DNA from: Salvia splendens | Lineage: Eukaryota > Streptophyta > Magnoliopsida > Lamiales > Lamiaceae | Length of the DNA stretch: 64,000 nt | Direction: 5' to 3' | Assembly: GCF_004379255.2 (NCBI RefSeq) | Contig: NC_056044.1 | Location: 3,559,001-3,623,000, forward strand | Shown: positions 9,646 to 22,138 of the stretch, piece after piece | Numbering within the stretch: position 1 is the first letter of the stretch | Layout: every line of letters begins with the position of its first letter | Translations under genes and position numbers: made by a program | The notes under the pieces: generated by a model | What the model was told of the DNA's origin: nothing | Seen by the model: the letters and a program-made list of their open reading frames with translations, nothing else | Databases searched by the model: none

Positions 9646-12600
9646 ACTCGCAAAAATAAAAGAAACAAAGTAACTTCCTTATCCTAATTTTGTAGGGTAT
9701 ATATAAAGAGGGCCTACCTCAAAAACATATCTATTTACAGCTAACAAACTTTGATTAAAAAAAAAGGAATTTAATCGTTTTATGCATATCGTGTTATTCT
9801 CAAAAATTGTCCATTGACGCAATTTTGGGCTTTAATTTGGTTGATCTTTACCTTGTGTGCGTTAAGATTGTTGCTTGGATCTTCTCATTTATCTTAGAGC
9901 TATTGTGAGATCGCTACTCTCAGGTGGATGTGGATAAGATTGACGAATAACGTCTGAATGTAGAATGTGTGTTGCCATATGCTTCTAATTTCTTGTGTTC
10001 CTATGTATTTTTTATGAATAAATAATAGAGTATCATAAGAACTTATCGTTTACATCGTACTCTCCGGCGAAAAAACCTCAAACAACAAGCCAACAAGGAG
10101 ACTAAACATACCAAAAAGAGATATTTGCTTTTGCCTATAGATTGTGGATTTTGATTAATTCCGATTAAGCATAATAATTTATTTTATTAATTTAAATCCA
10201 AAAGAGATACCAATACATAATCAAAATTATATTTCAAATCTAATCGAAATAAACCAACTCAAGTTAACCAAGAATAGTTACTAACTTTAATAGTGATCCA
10301 AAAACAAGTCATGTCCAGTCTAGTTAAATTTTAAAATGTTAGCCCATCACAAAACAATACTACTCCTATAGTAGTAGTAGAATAGTAGTACAAACTTTTG
10401 AAGTTGTGATCCAAATTGTGCTTATTTTCTCTCGTCACAACTAAACATTTTTAATAATATGAATTAACCATCATCTATTTGACATTATTTCAATCATATT
10501 TTCTCAATCTCTTAATTACTTTACTGTTTTCATATTAAAATTCGTATTATTTTATAGAAGTGGTACCATAAAAAAAAAATTGGGTGCACCTATATCCGCC
10601 GCTGACTATGGATTAATAAATTGAGTTAACCTATCATTAGCATACGTTTGTAAGTTAAAATTATCATCAAACATGTCGCCAACTTTTTTCAGCTTAGTGC
10701 TCTTTAGTTAGCAGACAATAATTTTAATCCAAAGTTGAAATATTCTCATCCAAGTCAAGATATACTAATGTTTTTATTTATATATGATCTCCCACTAACT
10801 AACTTGACCACTTTATAGATCCACTTGATAGATGCTCTTGACAACTTTTTTCATGCTTTTCTTTTATTTTCAATAACAAAATTCTTACATCACGAGACTT
10901 TTTGGTGGGCCGACATTCTTTTCCTTAAATTAATTAATCAACCAGATCTAGGATAATTTTAATTTTGACATGCGTTGAACTTCTTTTCTCCTTTTCCCTT
11001 CTATCATTATAATTTATTTTATTTTATTTATGAGTATATGTGTTATGTATGTATTTGTGGTATTATGACTGTACTTATAATTAAAATAGACATACACCGA
11101 AATAATTTGGTAAGGTTGTTCATAATTTAGTTTAAATCGTAAATTAAATTGGACAAACTGTATTTGTACGGTTTTATTGTTAACAAAAAATATTATTTGG
11201 ATTGTAATTAACTTCCAAAGGAAATTATTTAAACTGATCTTATGTTTCTAAACTAAATTTAATTTTAGCTTCTTACTTTTCCGTTTAGGGGAAAGGAAAC
11301 TACGTACATTTATGTGGTTTGCGGTCATTTTTATAATTTTAATTTTTTATCAACAAATAAAGAAAATTATAAAAGTAATTGTATTATGATGGATTTAAAA
11401 GTCTTAGAGATGATTATGCGTTTTATTGCTGGATTTACTTAGAGTTCTTATCCTACTTCTGATGTTGACTCTCACCTAATTGAAAACAGGAATTAGGTAT
11501 ATTTTCTTTAGTTTGAATTCTCATAGTACTATAATATTTTTTCTTTATCTCTTTTTTAGCCTGTTTGTTGAGGGGGGAAATGTGTCTAATTATATTATTT
11601 TGGATGTGGTAAATTACGTATTTGTGTCTGTGGTTGAATCACGTGTCAATTCTTAGTCTCTCCGATAAAAGTTTTGTTTTATCGATCAAAATGTAGTTGT
11701 CAATATTAGAAAGAAATATTCTATTCTAAAGGTAATTAAGTTCCAACTATTTTTAGAACTTCACTTTCCCAATTCCAACTTAAATCGCACCCACGCAAAA
11801 TACGACCATGACAGTGAATCACAACTTAAATGATCAATTTGTGGTCTTTCTAAGAAGATCAATAATAGTTAACTCATTTACTTGGGAATTTGAATTATCA
11901 CAAATACTAATTCTTTTATTTAATTGATAAAACTATTTTCTACACTCAATCAATTGGGAGTCTAATTTATCATAACAAGTAAATGACTTAACTATTATTG
12001 ATCTTCTTAGAAAGACCACAAATCGAGGTGAGAGCAATAGTCATTAATTCAATACGGAGAAATAAATAACCAAGGCCAAGTGAATAATGGGAAAATTAAA
12101 TAGGGAGTAGCAAATTGTCAAAAAAAAAAGTTTTATGAATTTTAGCCAAAGTTTAATTCGATCCACAACTTTTTAAAGAATCGGTTGTGAACATATTGAA
12201 TTTTAATATTTTTCAATTTCCCTACTAGGTATAATTTGAGTGATATTGTATCTGGTTGGATTCCAAGAAAACATCTACAAGGACGAGACAACTCGAAAAT
12301 TTTATCATTTTCCTCAACACACTAAGCAATTAAATTAACCAGGTCATCAATTTAAAATAAATGTGTGCCAAATCAACATGTTACAAATAGAAAATCAAAA
12401 TATTTTGTTATTATGATAAAGTTAGAGAAAAATGTTAAAATTATGATTTCTAGGGCTGGTTTTTAAAATTATGGGATAAACCAAAATTCATAAGTTTTCC
12501 ATAAATTTTTCCCTCAATTAAATTACTCTCTATGCACACAAAAACTCAAGACCTATATTTTTAGAGCAAAACTAATACTTCCTCAATGTAATAATTAAAA

Positions 12601-12789
12601 AAAAGGACAAATATTAAGGAACCTATTTGTTTGGTATAAAATGGGAGAATCTAAAAAGAATTTTGATTATTATAAATTGAAAGGAGGGATACGTCATTGC
12701 TTGAACCATAGAAAATGTTCTTCATGGTTATTGTACAAACGCATTTGTACCATAGCTGTCAAATAAAAGCCCATAAGAAGTACCAAATA
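9646..12789. other. Intergenic, AT-rich
   Basis: No protein-coding gene visible. About 9893-9975 resembles 19545-19612 (shared pattern of TTGTGAGA, CGCTACTC/CCACTACTC, GGTGGATG and GACGAATAA/GACGGATAA), a dispersed repeat possibly from a retroelement 3' end. The hairpin at 11837-12023 is listed separately. Confidence 0.6.
11837..12023. repeat. Inverted repeat: 48-bp arms, 91-bp loop
   Basis: Left arm 11837-11884 begins ATTTGTGGTCTTTCTAAG; right arm 11976-12023 is its reverse complement with one mismatch in 48 positions. Such a stem could be a small MITE or, if transcribed, a source of small RNAs. No TSD was recognised at the arm ends. Confidence 0.85.
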
Positions 12790-12926
12790 CTTCCTCCGTC
12801 CGCCATCTCTCCTTTTTCGGAAAATGTTAAGAAAAATGAATGAAAAAAAGTTATTGAAATATGAGTCTCACTTGTATATATTAGTTTTAAATAAAATATA
12901 AGTTAGTGGAATGTGAGATCCTATTA

Positions 12927-13599
12927 CCCCCTTTGTCCTGTAAAGCATCTCCAAGGGGAGAGGTAAATGGAGGGGTAAGTCATATAACTACCATATTTAC
13001 CTTTTCTCCATGAAAAATCATTCTCAAATGGGAGAGGTATTTGAGAAGGTATTATACCTTTTCCCATTTTGAGGAGGTATCTTTACATCTCCATCAATGA
13101 AGAGGTAAAATCATATAACCACCATATTTGCCTTCTTTTCATGAAAAATCATTCTCCAAGGGGGAAGGTATTTGAGAAGGTATTACACTTTATATTTTTT
13201 AATGTATTTTTTACTATTATTTTATTTTTTAAAATGATATACCTTTCTATATATCTTTTTCCTTTGGAATGTATAACTTTTTGAAAGGGTATATTTTACT
13301 TTTTGAGGAGGTAAATAGATGATATACCTCTTTCATTTACCTTTCCTTGTTGGAGATGCTCTTATAATTTGTCACTATTTGATCCAACACGGATTTTAGA
13401 AATATAATAGAATGTGGGTTGAAAAATTAGTGGTATGTGGTTCCTACTTTTATATACAGTATTAGTTTTATATTAATAAAATGTGGGTGAGAATGAGTTA
13501 GTGGAGTACATTACCAAAAATAGTAAAAGTGAAAAGTGACAAATTTTTAGGGACGAACGAAAAAGGAAATAAGTGACAAATTTTCAGGGACGAAGGGAG
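12927..13599. mobile_element. Middle Stowaway MITE, itself interrupted
   Basis: Left end CCCCTTTGTCCTG, right end CAGGGACGAAGGGAG, flanked by TA at 12925-12926 and 13600-13601. The inner element at 12944-13364 separates its left tip from the AATTTGTCACT that should follow. Confidence 0.65.
12944..13364. mobile_element. Inner PIF/Harbinger-like MITE
   Basis: Terminal inverted repeats AGCATCTCCAAGGGGAGAGG and the complement ending TTGGAGATGCT, with several internal copies of GAGGTAAAT/ATTTACCTC type pairs. Flanked by TAA on the left and TTA/TAA on the right. Same family as 53647-53955. Confidence 0.65.
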
Positions 13600-14025
13600 T
13601 ACCGTTTATGGTAAAAGTGAACTAAGACTCCTATTTGCGTACGGACTAAAATGAAAAAACGGGACTCCTTCGCGGACGGAGAGAGTATAAGAAAATATGT
13701 TGTTTAGAGTAGGATCGAAAATACACAAAGCTAATTGTGAGCAATTCGAGGCTTGACTCGAAAAAGCGCGTACGAAGTTGGATTTGACAGTAAACAAGCC
13801 GAGCTCGAGTCTGATTTCAAGCTCCAGTTAGTACACGAACCTTTTGTCGAGTTCGAGTAACACGTTAATCGAGAGCATGACTTGAATATTTTACTTGAGT
13901 TTTGACCACTATTTATATGTATATAAGATCGTTCGAGCTTGAGATACAACATTATCTAATATCATACGAGTTGGGCTCGAGCTCGACAATTAGGTGACGT
14001 ACCGAGCTCGAACAATAAAATAGTA

Positions 14026-14277
14026 ATCCCTCAGTCCCATAAAAATATGTGCACTTTCCATTTTCATCTGTCCCATAAAAATATGTGCATTCAATTTTTT
14101 GAAACTTATATCAATTTAATAATATATGTCTCACTATCCACTGATACTATTTTTAATATCATTCTCCTCCTCTCTCTTACTTTACCACACAATTCTCCTC
14201 TTTCTGTCTTACTTTACCAAGTTTATCTTAATTCCCGTGTCATACTCATTGTACCTATTTTTATGGGAAGGAGGGAG
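14026..14277. mobile_element. Stowaway-like MITE
   Basis: Left end ATCCCTCAGTCCCATAAAAA and right end TTTTTATGGGAAGGAGGGAG are complementary with mismatches, flanked by TA. The inner ATATGTGCA motif is repeated in direct orientation near the left end. Confidence 0.7.
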
Positions 14278-15352
14278 TATCTTGAATCGAGCTGAATATT
14301 TACGAGCCGAATGCTTATTGTCGGCAGCTAAAATGAATAATTATGAACATTTTGGTTATCATTCAAAAGTATAATATCCAAAAGGTTATCATTAATGCTA
14401 AGTAATCATAAGTCATAACATGATCAAATCCATATGAACAACCACCTGTCAAATTCCACATGCTAATACTCCAACATGATTAAAAGTTGAACATTCAGCT
14501 TTAAGCTTTCGAAATTTCAACACTTTTCCTTAAATCATGAAAACTTTCCAACCAATTCCCACATATATTTGAAGCTTAATTAAACTGAACCATTACATGC
14601 AATTCACAATTCATGACTACAAATCTTCGTAATTTTGGAACTGTAAGTTAAATATGGTCGATTTATGACTAAGAACTTTCACGATTGTAATAAATTCTAG
14701 GGAAAATATGATCAGTTACGACTAACAAGCAGTTTGGTCATAATTGGTTTGTTAATTCAAGACTAATCAATAAGTTTACATAAAATAGTTGTAAATCAAT
14801 ATTGACAATTCACAACTAAAAAGTCTCGTGTTCTCATGTTCTTTATTAGTAACCGTTATGAATTTTAAGTATGAGAGAAATAAAAAGAAATGTGATTGAA
14901 ATATTATTAGTGAAATATAAACCTCTCTCATGTGTGGATGAACCAAAACAAAAAGATTATTAAGTTAAAATTAGAGGTAGTACGATATAAAGAATACTAT
15001 AGTAAGATCAAAAGTGACAATAATAAGAACCCAATTTCGAAAAATATGTGACCGTCAGGCTCGTCACTGGTACTTATTAAAAATGGATGACAGACAAAAA
15101 ATAGAAATAAACACAATTTCGAACAGTTTGACCAAAATTGCCACACCATGGATTAGCGACAACTCCAAAAACCTGATCAATAAAGTTTTTTCAACACTCA
15201 TGGAGCGGCAGTGGAATCGGTCGACACCACATAAATCCGTCGTTGAATGAAATCCACCAACATGTGAGAGAATGACCTAACCACTCTCCCAAATCATGAT
15301 TGTAATGCATGATGTAAGTTATTTAAATTAATTAACTAATTCAACTAGATAC
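14278..15352. other. Intergenic upstream of the BAHD gene
   Basis: No gene recognised. The proximal part should contain the promoter of the acyltransferase gene. Confidence 0.5.
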
Positions 15353-15359
15353 ATATATA
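15353..15359 (+). promoter_or_regulatory. Putative TATA box of the BAHD gene
   Basis: TATATAG about 98 bp upstream of the chosen ATG, followed by a CA-rich untypical leader (CACAACACAAACC) as expected for a plant 5' UTR. Position only; no experimental support. Confidence 0.4.
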
Positions 15360-15456
15360 GGATCTCCAACACACTTCACAACACAAACCAACTTTCATCT
15401 CCATGCTTCTACTTTAATCACTTCATCTTCCCTCACAAATCCTCTACCTAATCACC

Positions 15457-18400
15457 ATGCTTAAATCCCCAGAGCTGCCAGATTGCATCTACAAAGCCCA
15501 GCCCGTGTTAATCAGCCCAGCCCGGCCCACTCCCAATCACAGGCTCTACCTTTCCAATCTGGATGATCAGAAATTCCTGAGATTCTCCATCAAATATCTC
15601 TACCTTTTCACCAAATTTCTCCACACCGCAGCCCTGCGAAGCTCCCTCGCCCGGGCCCTCGTCGAGTTCTACCCGCTCGCTGGCAGGCTGAGGCGGCGCG
15701 TGGGCGGGGACGATCGGAAGCTGGAGGTGGAGTGCAACGGAGAAGGGGCGGTGTTTGTGGAAGCGGAGATGGATTTGAGGTGTGAGGAGTTTGTTGAGTT
15801 TGTGGGGAAGCCAAACAGGGCCTTGATGAGGAAGCTGCTGTACAGAGTTGAAGGTGCTGATTTCTTGGATATTCCACCTCTCATAATTCAGGTATTAATT
15901 TGCATTTTTTTTGTTTTGTTTTTGTGAAATATTATGACAAAAATCCAAAATGGTTTGGTTTCAGTCTTTTCTGGTTGAATGGTGTTTGGGATTGGGTGAA
16001 CATGTTACTAGTCTTCTCTAATGTGGCTGATTTGGAGGAACTTTGTTTTCTTCGTGGTATACGAATAATAGTAATTTAAATTATGAAACTTAATCAAAAA
16101 TTAATTAATTTCATAAGATTCGAAAACTGAATATTAATTCATTAGGTTTCAGTTTTTCTCAATCGTCGTATTTTGGCAATCCGTAAAATACCGTTATAAA
16201 AATAAATACTTAGGCCTCCTTTGGTAGCAAGATTGAAATTTTGCCATATTAGTTAATAAATAAAATAAATTATTCAGTTTTGTGTGAATAACCTTACATG
16301 AGTTGGTGTTTAGTATACGTTAAACAAATAAAATAAATATTTAACTTTATGTTTTAGTATATTAATTTGTACTAGTATTTACCTAGTAAATACTCCATCA
16401 ATCAAAATGCGAGGAGTAAATTTTGGGAGTAATAAGGTAATTTGAGTTAGTTATCATTATTGGATTTTCAGGATTAATCCACTTATATGGTGAGTTTATG
16501 TAACACATTAAAAATGAAAAATAAAGTGAAGCAAAAAATAACACGAATCAAAAAATAATTTAACTCAGCATTCAAAACAAGTAAAATTAGGATAAATACT
16601 AGTAGTAAATATCCTAGTAAATATAGCAACCAAACTGATCCTATAGGATTTATCAGATTTTGATCCTAACATATCATTCAAATGACTATTAAAAAAATTC
16701 GTGAGTTGAGTTGGGGAGTTTTATTTTAGTATATCCAACTTAGATCTTCTATTCACGAATAGTCAATAATTTGTCACGCAACATTATTCCCTGAAAAGGA
16801 TACCTCGATGTTTGTTTCTTTGAATTATTTATGTTTTTTATTGGCATGTTTAATAAGAAATGGTAATAAAGCTTTCTTGTTTAGATCAAGTAAGCTTTTG
16901 TCGTTTATCTTGCCTAACATGTCAACGACGAATATCTTTCCACCCACAGTTACAAATATTTTAAGATTGATTAACTATAAAATTAGGAAAATAATGGTTG
17001 GCACTTTTTAAAATTTAGACGATAAATTAAGAAATTTTAAATAATTTCAATTGTTATATATTTGAAAATTTTAAAGTTGAGTGACATACAAAAAAGTCTA
17101 CATGGAGATGTTTTTGGTCAGACAACAAGACGATGAGTAATTTAGAGAGAGTGGAGAGAGGAATTTTTTAATTTTCTAGATTTCAAACGAGAACGTTTAG
17201 TCGCTATACATCTGCGCCACTATTCATCAATATCATCAAAATTTTACATGTGTTCGTTAACTCAATATTTGCATGAAAAAAAATTGTAGATATTTGTCAT
17301 TAAAATTTGACTGAATTTAGGCAATTAACCAAAAAGTTATAAGTAGTTAGAACTATGATTCGCATGAAAATGAATTCTTTAGGGTAGAATTGAAAAGTTA
17401 ACATACTATGTATTGAAATGTTGTATTTTACCTAAGTTGGGTGAAATATTGAGACATAAAATAGAGAATGAGCTTAATTTCTCTTTCACTCATATCCAAC
17501 ATGTGTCGGTTCCCTCGGCACTCATTCTTGGCCTCTTTTCCCCAAGAATATATTCCAACATCTTTTTATTTCACAATCTTTTTACCTTTTCACTTTTCTA
17601 CCCATCTCATTCAACGGTCTACATTTCTCTACATCAATTTTACATCAAAATCAATCACCAAATCTTTTCAAATATGTCTTCTGTTGATTTATAAGAGTTT
17701 ATTACTTCCAATTCTTATATTATTATAGACATCTAGTTAATATACTACTACTATGTATGTCATGCAAGATTTCATCGTTTTATGTTATTAGCTAGAATGA
17801 CACGTGTATGATTTCATTTTATCCATGAAATTGTTGGTGGTGTGCTAATAAAGTAAAAGTTTCACTTTAATTATGTGAGTGTATTGTAAGTTGTATAGAT
17901 TTTATAATTATAAGTGAAAAATGACAATTTTTTGTGGATGGGGTATAAAATAAATGGCAAAACGGTTAGACTTTTGCATGCAGTATTACCTCATCCACTG
18001 AATACAGAGGAATATATTGTCACATCGGTTATATGATGGTACAAATTATTTAAAGAAAAATCAAACGACTCTATTATTCTATGACGCCAAATTGAATCCT
18101 ATTGTATTAGGTGAAAACTCTCTCTTAATAGATAGATATTTCACCCCTACTTAGGTTCGGGATGTTTATTTAGTAAATTAGATAAAGATTTGATTTTTAT
18201 GAATATTATTCAGACAAATAAATATACTATTGAACAATCAAACATCTTGTTAATTGACAAGTAAATATTGTAATAATAACAGGTGACGAATCTCCGAGAC
18301 GGTGGAACGATTCTCTGCACCGCAATAAGTCACTGCATTTGCGACGGAATCGGCTCATCGCAGTTCCTACACGCCTGGGCCCACATCCACCAATCCTCAT

Positions 18401-19230
18401 CGTCCCCGAACTTACCGATCCAACCGTTCCACTCCCGCCACGTGTTGGAGCCCCGCCGCCCGCCACAAGTAACCTCCTCGCACCCCGGATTTACCAAAAA
18501 CACCCCTCCAGCGAACGAACCCGCAGCGGGCCCCAACGTGTTCAACTTCCTCCAATCCCAACCGCTCGTGACGTCATCCGTCACATTCTCCCCCTCCCAA
18601 ATCCTCCACCTGAAAAGACAATGCTACCCCTCGCTGAAATGCACCACCTTCGAGGCCCTCGCGTCCCACACGTGGCGCAGCTGGGTCCGTTCGCTGGGGC
18701 TAAAACCGTCATTTCAAGTGAAGCTCCTCTTCTCCATGAACATCCGGGACAAGGTGCGGCCGGAGATGCCCCAGGGGTATTATGGGAACGGGTTCGTGCT
18801 AGCGTGCGCCGAGGCGAAGGTGAAGGACCTCGTCTCGGCTAACGTGCGCCATGGGGTTAAATCAGTGCAACATGCTAAATCGGTAATTAGTGATGATTAT
18901 GTCCGATCCGTGATTGATTTGTTGGATGATGAGAATGTGGTGACGGATTTGTCATCGAGTTTGGTGATCTCGCAATGGTCGAGATTAGGGTTGGAGGATT
19001 TGGATTTTGGGGGAGGGAAGGCTCTTCACATGGGGCCTTTGTATAGTGACATCTATTGCTTGTTTGTTCCGGTCGCCGGAGAGCCCGACGCGGTCAGGGT
19101 TCTCGTGTCGATGCCTCGGAGCGTGGTCGAGAAATTCGAGTTTTACATGGCAGATTTTGATGGAGTTGTTGAGAATGGGGATGCAAAGAATCAATGTGAA
19201 GTAGATAGTTTGAAGATGGTTTCAGTTTAA
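15457..19230 (+). CDS. BAHD (HXXXD-type) acyltransferase, two exons
   Basis: Exon 1 15457-15891, exon 2 18283-19230, intron 2391 bp, phase 0; 460 residues, normal for BAHD enzymes. These cytosolic enzymes move an acyl group from acyl-CoA to an alcohol or amine. Seen: N-terminal LYLSNLDDQKFLRF and FYPLAGRLR motifs of the fold; the catalytic motif HCICD in exon 2 shortly after the splice site; YYGNGF mid-protein; and near the C-terminus LDFGGGK where most family members have DFGWG. The catalytic His/Asp pair is intact. The Trp-to-Gly change in the structural motif may be a subfamily trait; the overall sequence reminds me of Arabidopsis At1g27620, whose substrate I do not know. Acyl donor and acceptor cannot be predicted. 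No frame breaks; exon 2 is GC-rich compared with the surrounding DNA. Confidence 0.92.
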
Positions 19231-19966
19231 GAAAGAGTTTGATCATTATGGGTGCTCATGAATATACTCCTTGTCGACAATTTTTATGTGACAAAAGCAA
19301 GAACAACTATACATAGTTTCGAGTGTATTTATGTACATGTATCCATTTTAATACAATCAAGTTTATATTTCAAGAAACGCGTTATTTGCTTACTTTTGCA
19401 GATTTTCTGTTTCTTGCTATTTGTGATCGTTTGATCATTTGCGTATTTCTGTTGCTTGGGCTTGTGTGTCTTGCCTTTACGACGTTTTCTTCCTTTTAGT
19501 TTTTTTGTATGTCATGTGTTTTGTGATTGTTGTTTGCAATTTCTCATACGGCTTGGAGTTGTTGTGAGACCACTACTCATTGGTGGATGAGGTTGACGGA
19601 TAATATTGGGATATGTTTTTTTTCTTTTGTTTCTATTTTCTTGTATTCGTCTGATGTCATTTCGGATGGAGTGTTTGCTTTCGTCTGCTAAACTTATTTT
19701 GCTTCATAGCGTTTCTTTTGTAACAAAGGAAGGCATTAGTTTTTTTATAATTGTTATGCCATTGATTTACCATATTAATTAGAACATCCCCTTGAAACCC
19801 CATAACAAAACTGAATAAGTGAAAATTATCATTAGTTTAATATTTAATTAAAAGTGTATTAGCATTTAATAATTACTATGCCATTGAATATCCATATTAG
19901 GACTTCCCCTAGAAACATCGTAGAAACAATTTAGAGAATCATCATATAATTCATACAACATGTTTA
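19231..19966. other. 3' flank of the BAHD gene and dispersed repeat
   Basis: Holds the likely 3' UTR. About 19545-19612 resembles 9893-9975, a diverged dispersed repeat. No further gene seen. Confidence 0.5.
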
Positions 19967-20842
19967 GAGCATCCACAACCGTGCTCTTGCCAGCGGCACG
20001 ATTGTAGGCCCGGGCGGTACTATTCATGCCTGCTCTCTGGCAAGAGCACAACACCCACAATTGTGCTCTTCCGCAAGGACGAGCACAATTAATATAAAAT
20101 TCAATTAAACAATAACATTTTCATAATATTAAAATCCATTTAAAAACCATAATAAATATTACAAATAAAATTAAAAAATACATAATTAAAATCCTAAAAA
20201 TTAAAAATTACATAATTAAACTCCTTAAAATTAAAAATTACATAATTAAAATCCGGAACGGCCGAATCTTGGGTTTGAGGAGGGGCCGAATATTCCGTTT
20301 CCGGACTAGGAAACGGTTGTGAACCGAACCATTCGGGGTTCCAACCGTGGGAGCCCGAAGGGTTATCGTCTTGGCCGGACATAGTGATGTTGTAGGGCAT
20401 GAGAGAATGAAGATGAAAATGGATATGAGAGAATGGAGATGAGAATGGATATTGGAGAATGATGATGAGAGTTGTGTAGTTTGATGTGAATTTTTGGGGT
20501 GAAATTGGGGGTATTTATAGATGAAAGTGTGTATTTTTAGGGTAAAAAAAATGAAAAAGGTGTAAAAAACGGTTATAAACGGATATATTTTTTTGGGGAA
20601 GTGAATTTTTTTTTATCGATTTTTTTTAATAAAAAACCGATTTTTTTTTTAAAAAAAAAAGTTTAAACACAACGGCTATGCCGTTGACGAATGGGAGCGC
20701 GACACGTGTGCGTCCGCTGGCACGGACGTGCTCGATACATCGAGCAGCGCCGTGCCAGCGGCGCGGCTGCAGCGGCGGCGGTCCTTCGCCTTGCCAACGG
20801 CGCGGACGGCGGTGGCGACTTTCGCCACCGCTGCGGATGCTC
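19967..20842 (-). mobile_element. PIF/Harbinger-type element A, internal-deletion derivative (876 bp)
   Basis: Terminal repeats GAGCATCCACAACCG / GCTGCGGATGCTC, flanked by the 3-bp duplication TTA (19964-19966 and 20843-20845), which is the PIF/Harbinger hallmark. It carries only the first 50-odd codons of the ORF found in element B (50091-51822), then jumps into AT-rich terminal sequence at about 20255. So it looks like a deletion product of a B-like element. Confidence 0.85.
20255..20400 (-). pseudogene. 5' remnant of Harbinger ORF1
   Basis: Begins MPYNITMSGQ and includes GSHGWNPEWFGSQPFPSP, matching codon for codon the start of the ORF in element B. Homology stops after SAVP, where the deletion junction joins unrelated AT-rich sequence. 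Without the DNA-binding region it cannot be functional. Confidence 0.75.
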
Positions 20843-20923
20843 TTAAGTTCAATTATCATTAGTATAACTTTTTAATTACGACCACCATCATCATCTAGTC
20901 CATTAGTATAACATTGTTCTTTA

Positions 20924-21772
20924 GAGTATCCACTGTAGACGGACAATCCCAATAGCCCCGCCCCCTTTTTTGTCCACAGCCCCAGTTTATTTGTCCGCAC
21001 CCACAAAAAAAAGTTGCCCGCAGCTATAAGGTGGACACTTCCAATAGCCCCAAAATTTTATATCCACTTTTCATTTAATTTTATTTTTGTTTATTTTAAA
21101 TCAATTATAATAAAAAAATTATCAGAATGTAAATAATTAGAAAACGAGGTAATTGTGACCGAATATTCGTTGTATTATTGAACCGGGATATTTTACAACA
21201 AACACTTAAAAACAATACAAATAAAAACGTCGCCAACGTCTACTCGGTGGCGGAGTCGGATTCCTCCTCCTCTTCTCTACCGTCTCCCCCGCTTCAGCCG
21301 ACCGCCCCTGCCAAATCCTCATCAGGCTAACCTAGACTGCGCTGGATCCGACCTATGAGTTTCCAGTATATACCCTTGATGACCGGGTCGGTTGCGGTCT
21401 CGTAGCTGAGGCAGTTATCATGCAGTTGTTGCATCAACTGCACATCTAGGTTCTCCCTCAAGACCTCGTGGGGACCAGGGGCCATGGGCTGCGGTATAGG
21501 GGCGGGCTGCGGGATGCGCGATCCTGCAGTATAGGGGCCATGGGTTGCGGTATAGGGGCCATGGGTTGCGGTATAGGGTGTAAAATGGGTGGTGGAGGGG
21601 TGATATTTATAATAGAATTTTTAAAAATTTAAAAAAATTAAAAATTTTTTGACCGGGGCGGCCGGCACGCCGACCGCCGGTGCGCCTATAAGCGCGGCGA
21701 TCAGGCACTGGCACGTCCTCGCCACTATAGATCGGCCGGGCGGGGCGGCCGCCGCCCCTATAGTGGATACTC
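20924..21772 (-). mobile_element. PIF/Harbinger-type element, second family (849 bp)
   Basis: Terminal repeats GAGTATCCACTGTAG / CTATAGTGGATACTC, with flanks TTA (20921-20923) and TTG (21773-21775), consistent with one mutated TTA duplication. The GC-rich interior has a minus-strand frame around 21310-21490 encoding MAPGPHEVLRENLDVQLMQQ and then ETATDPVIKGIYW, resembling the C-terminal part of Harbinger accessory proteins. No full ORF remains. Confidence 0.7.
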
Positions 21773-22138
21773 TTGGCTAGTGCCTTTTAATTAGTAGATA
21801 AGTAGATAAAGTTCACTTACAATAATTGCCCCTTAGTTGAAATTCACATAATTTTCAGAGATATGTAATATTCTATATATTGTCCACTAGTCAATCCACT
21901 ACTAGACTACTTTTATAGATCTATTTGAAAGATACTCTTGAACACTTTTTCTTTACTAATTCCCAAATATTAATATTTAATGTAATAGTCTAGGTGGATC
22001 GAACACTGACGCATGCCGACATACATGTATCTAAATAATTATCGAGATATACAATCACTTCTAGTCAAATTAGTGGATTGCTATGACTTAATTTTTCTCT
22101 GTCCCTTCACATTCTTGCATTATGCAATACATAAATGT

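Larger units (their letters stand above)
12790..13685. mobile_element. Outer Stowaway MITE of a triple nest
   Basis: Left end CTTCCTCCGTCCGCC after TA (12788-12789), right end CGCGGACGGAGAGAG before TA (13686-13687). The element is split at 12925/13600 by a second Stowaway element; joining the flanks gives the usual interior of this MITE type (…GATCCTATTA + CCGTTTATGGTAAAAG…). Confidence 0.7.

Noticed and set aside
13606..13952. Minus-strand frames of 63-73 codons
   Set aside because: They overlap the end of a Stowaway element and CGAGCTCGA repeat words; not coding.
18339..18842. 167-codon frame overlapping BAHD exon 2
   Set aside because: A shadow of the GC-rich exon in another frame, with no family similarity.
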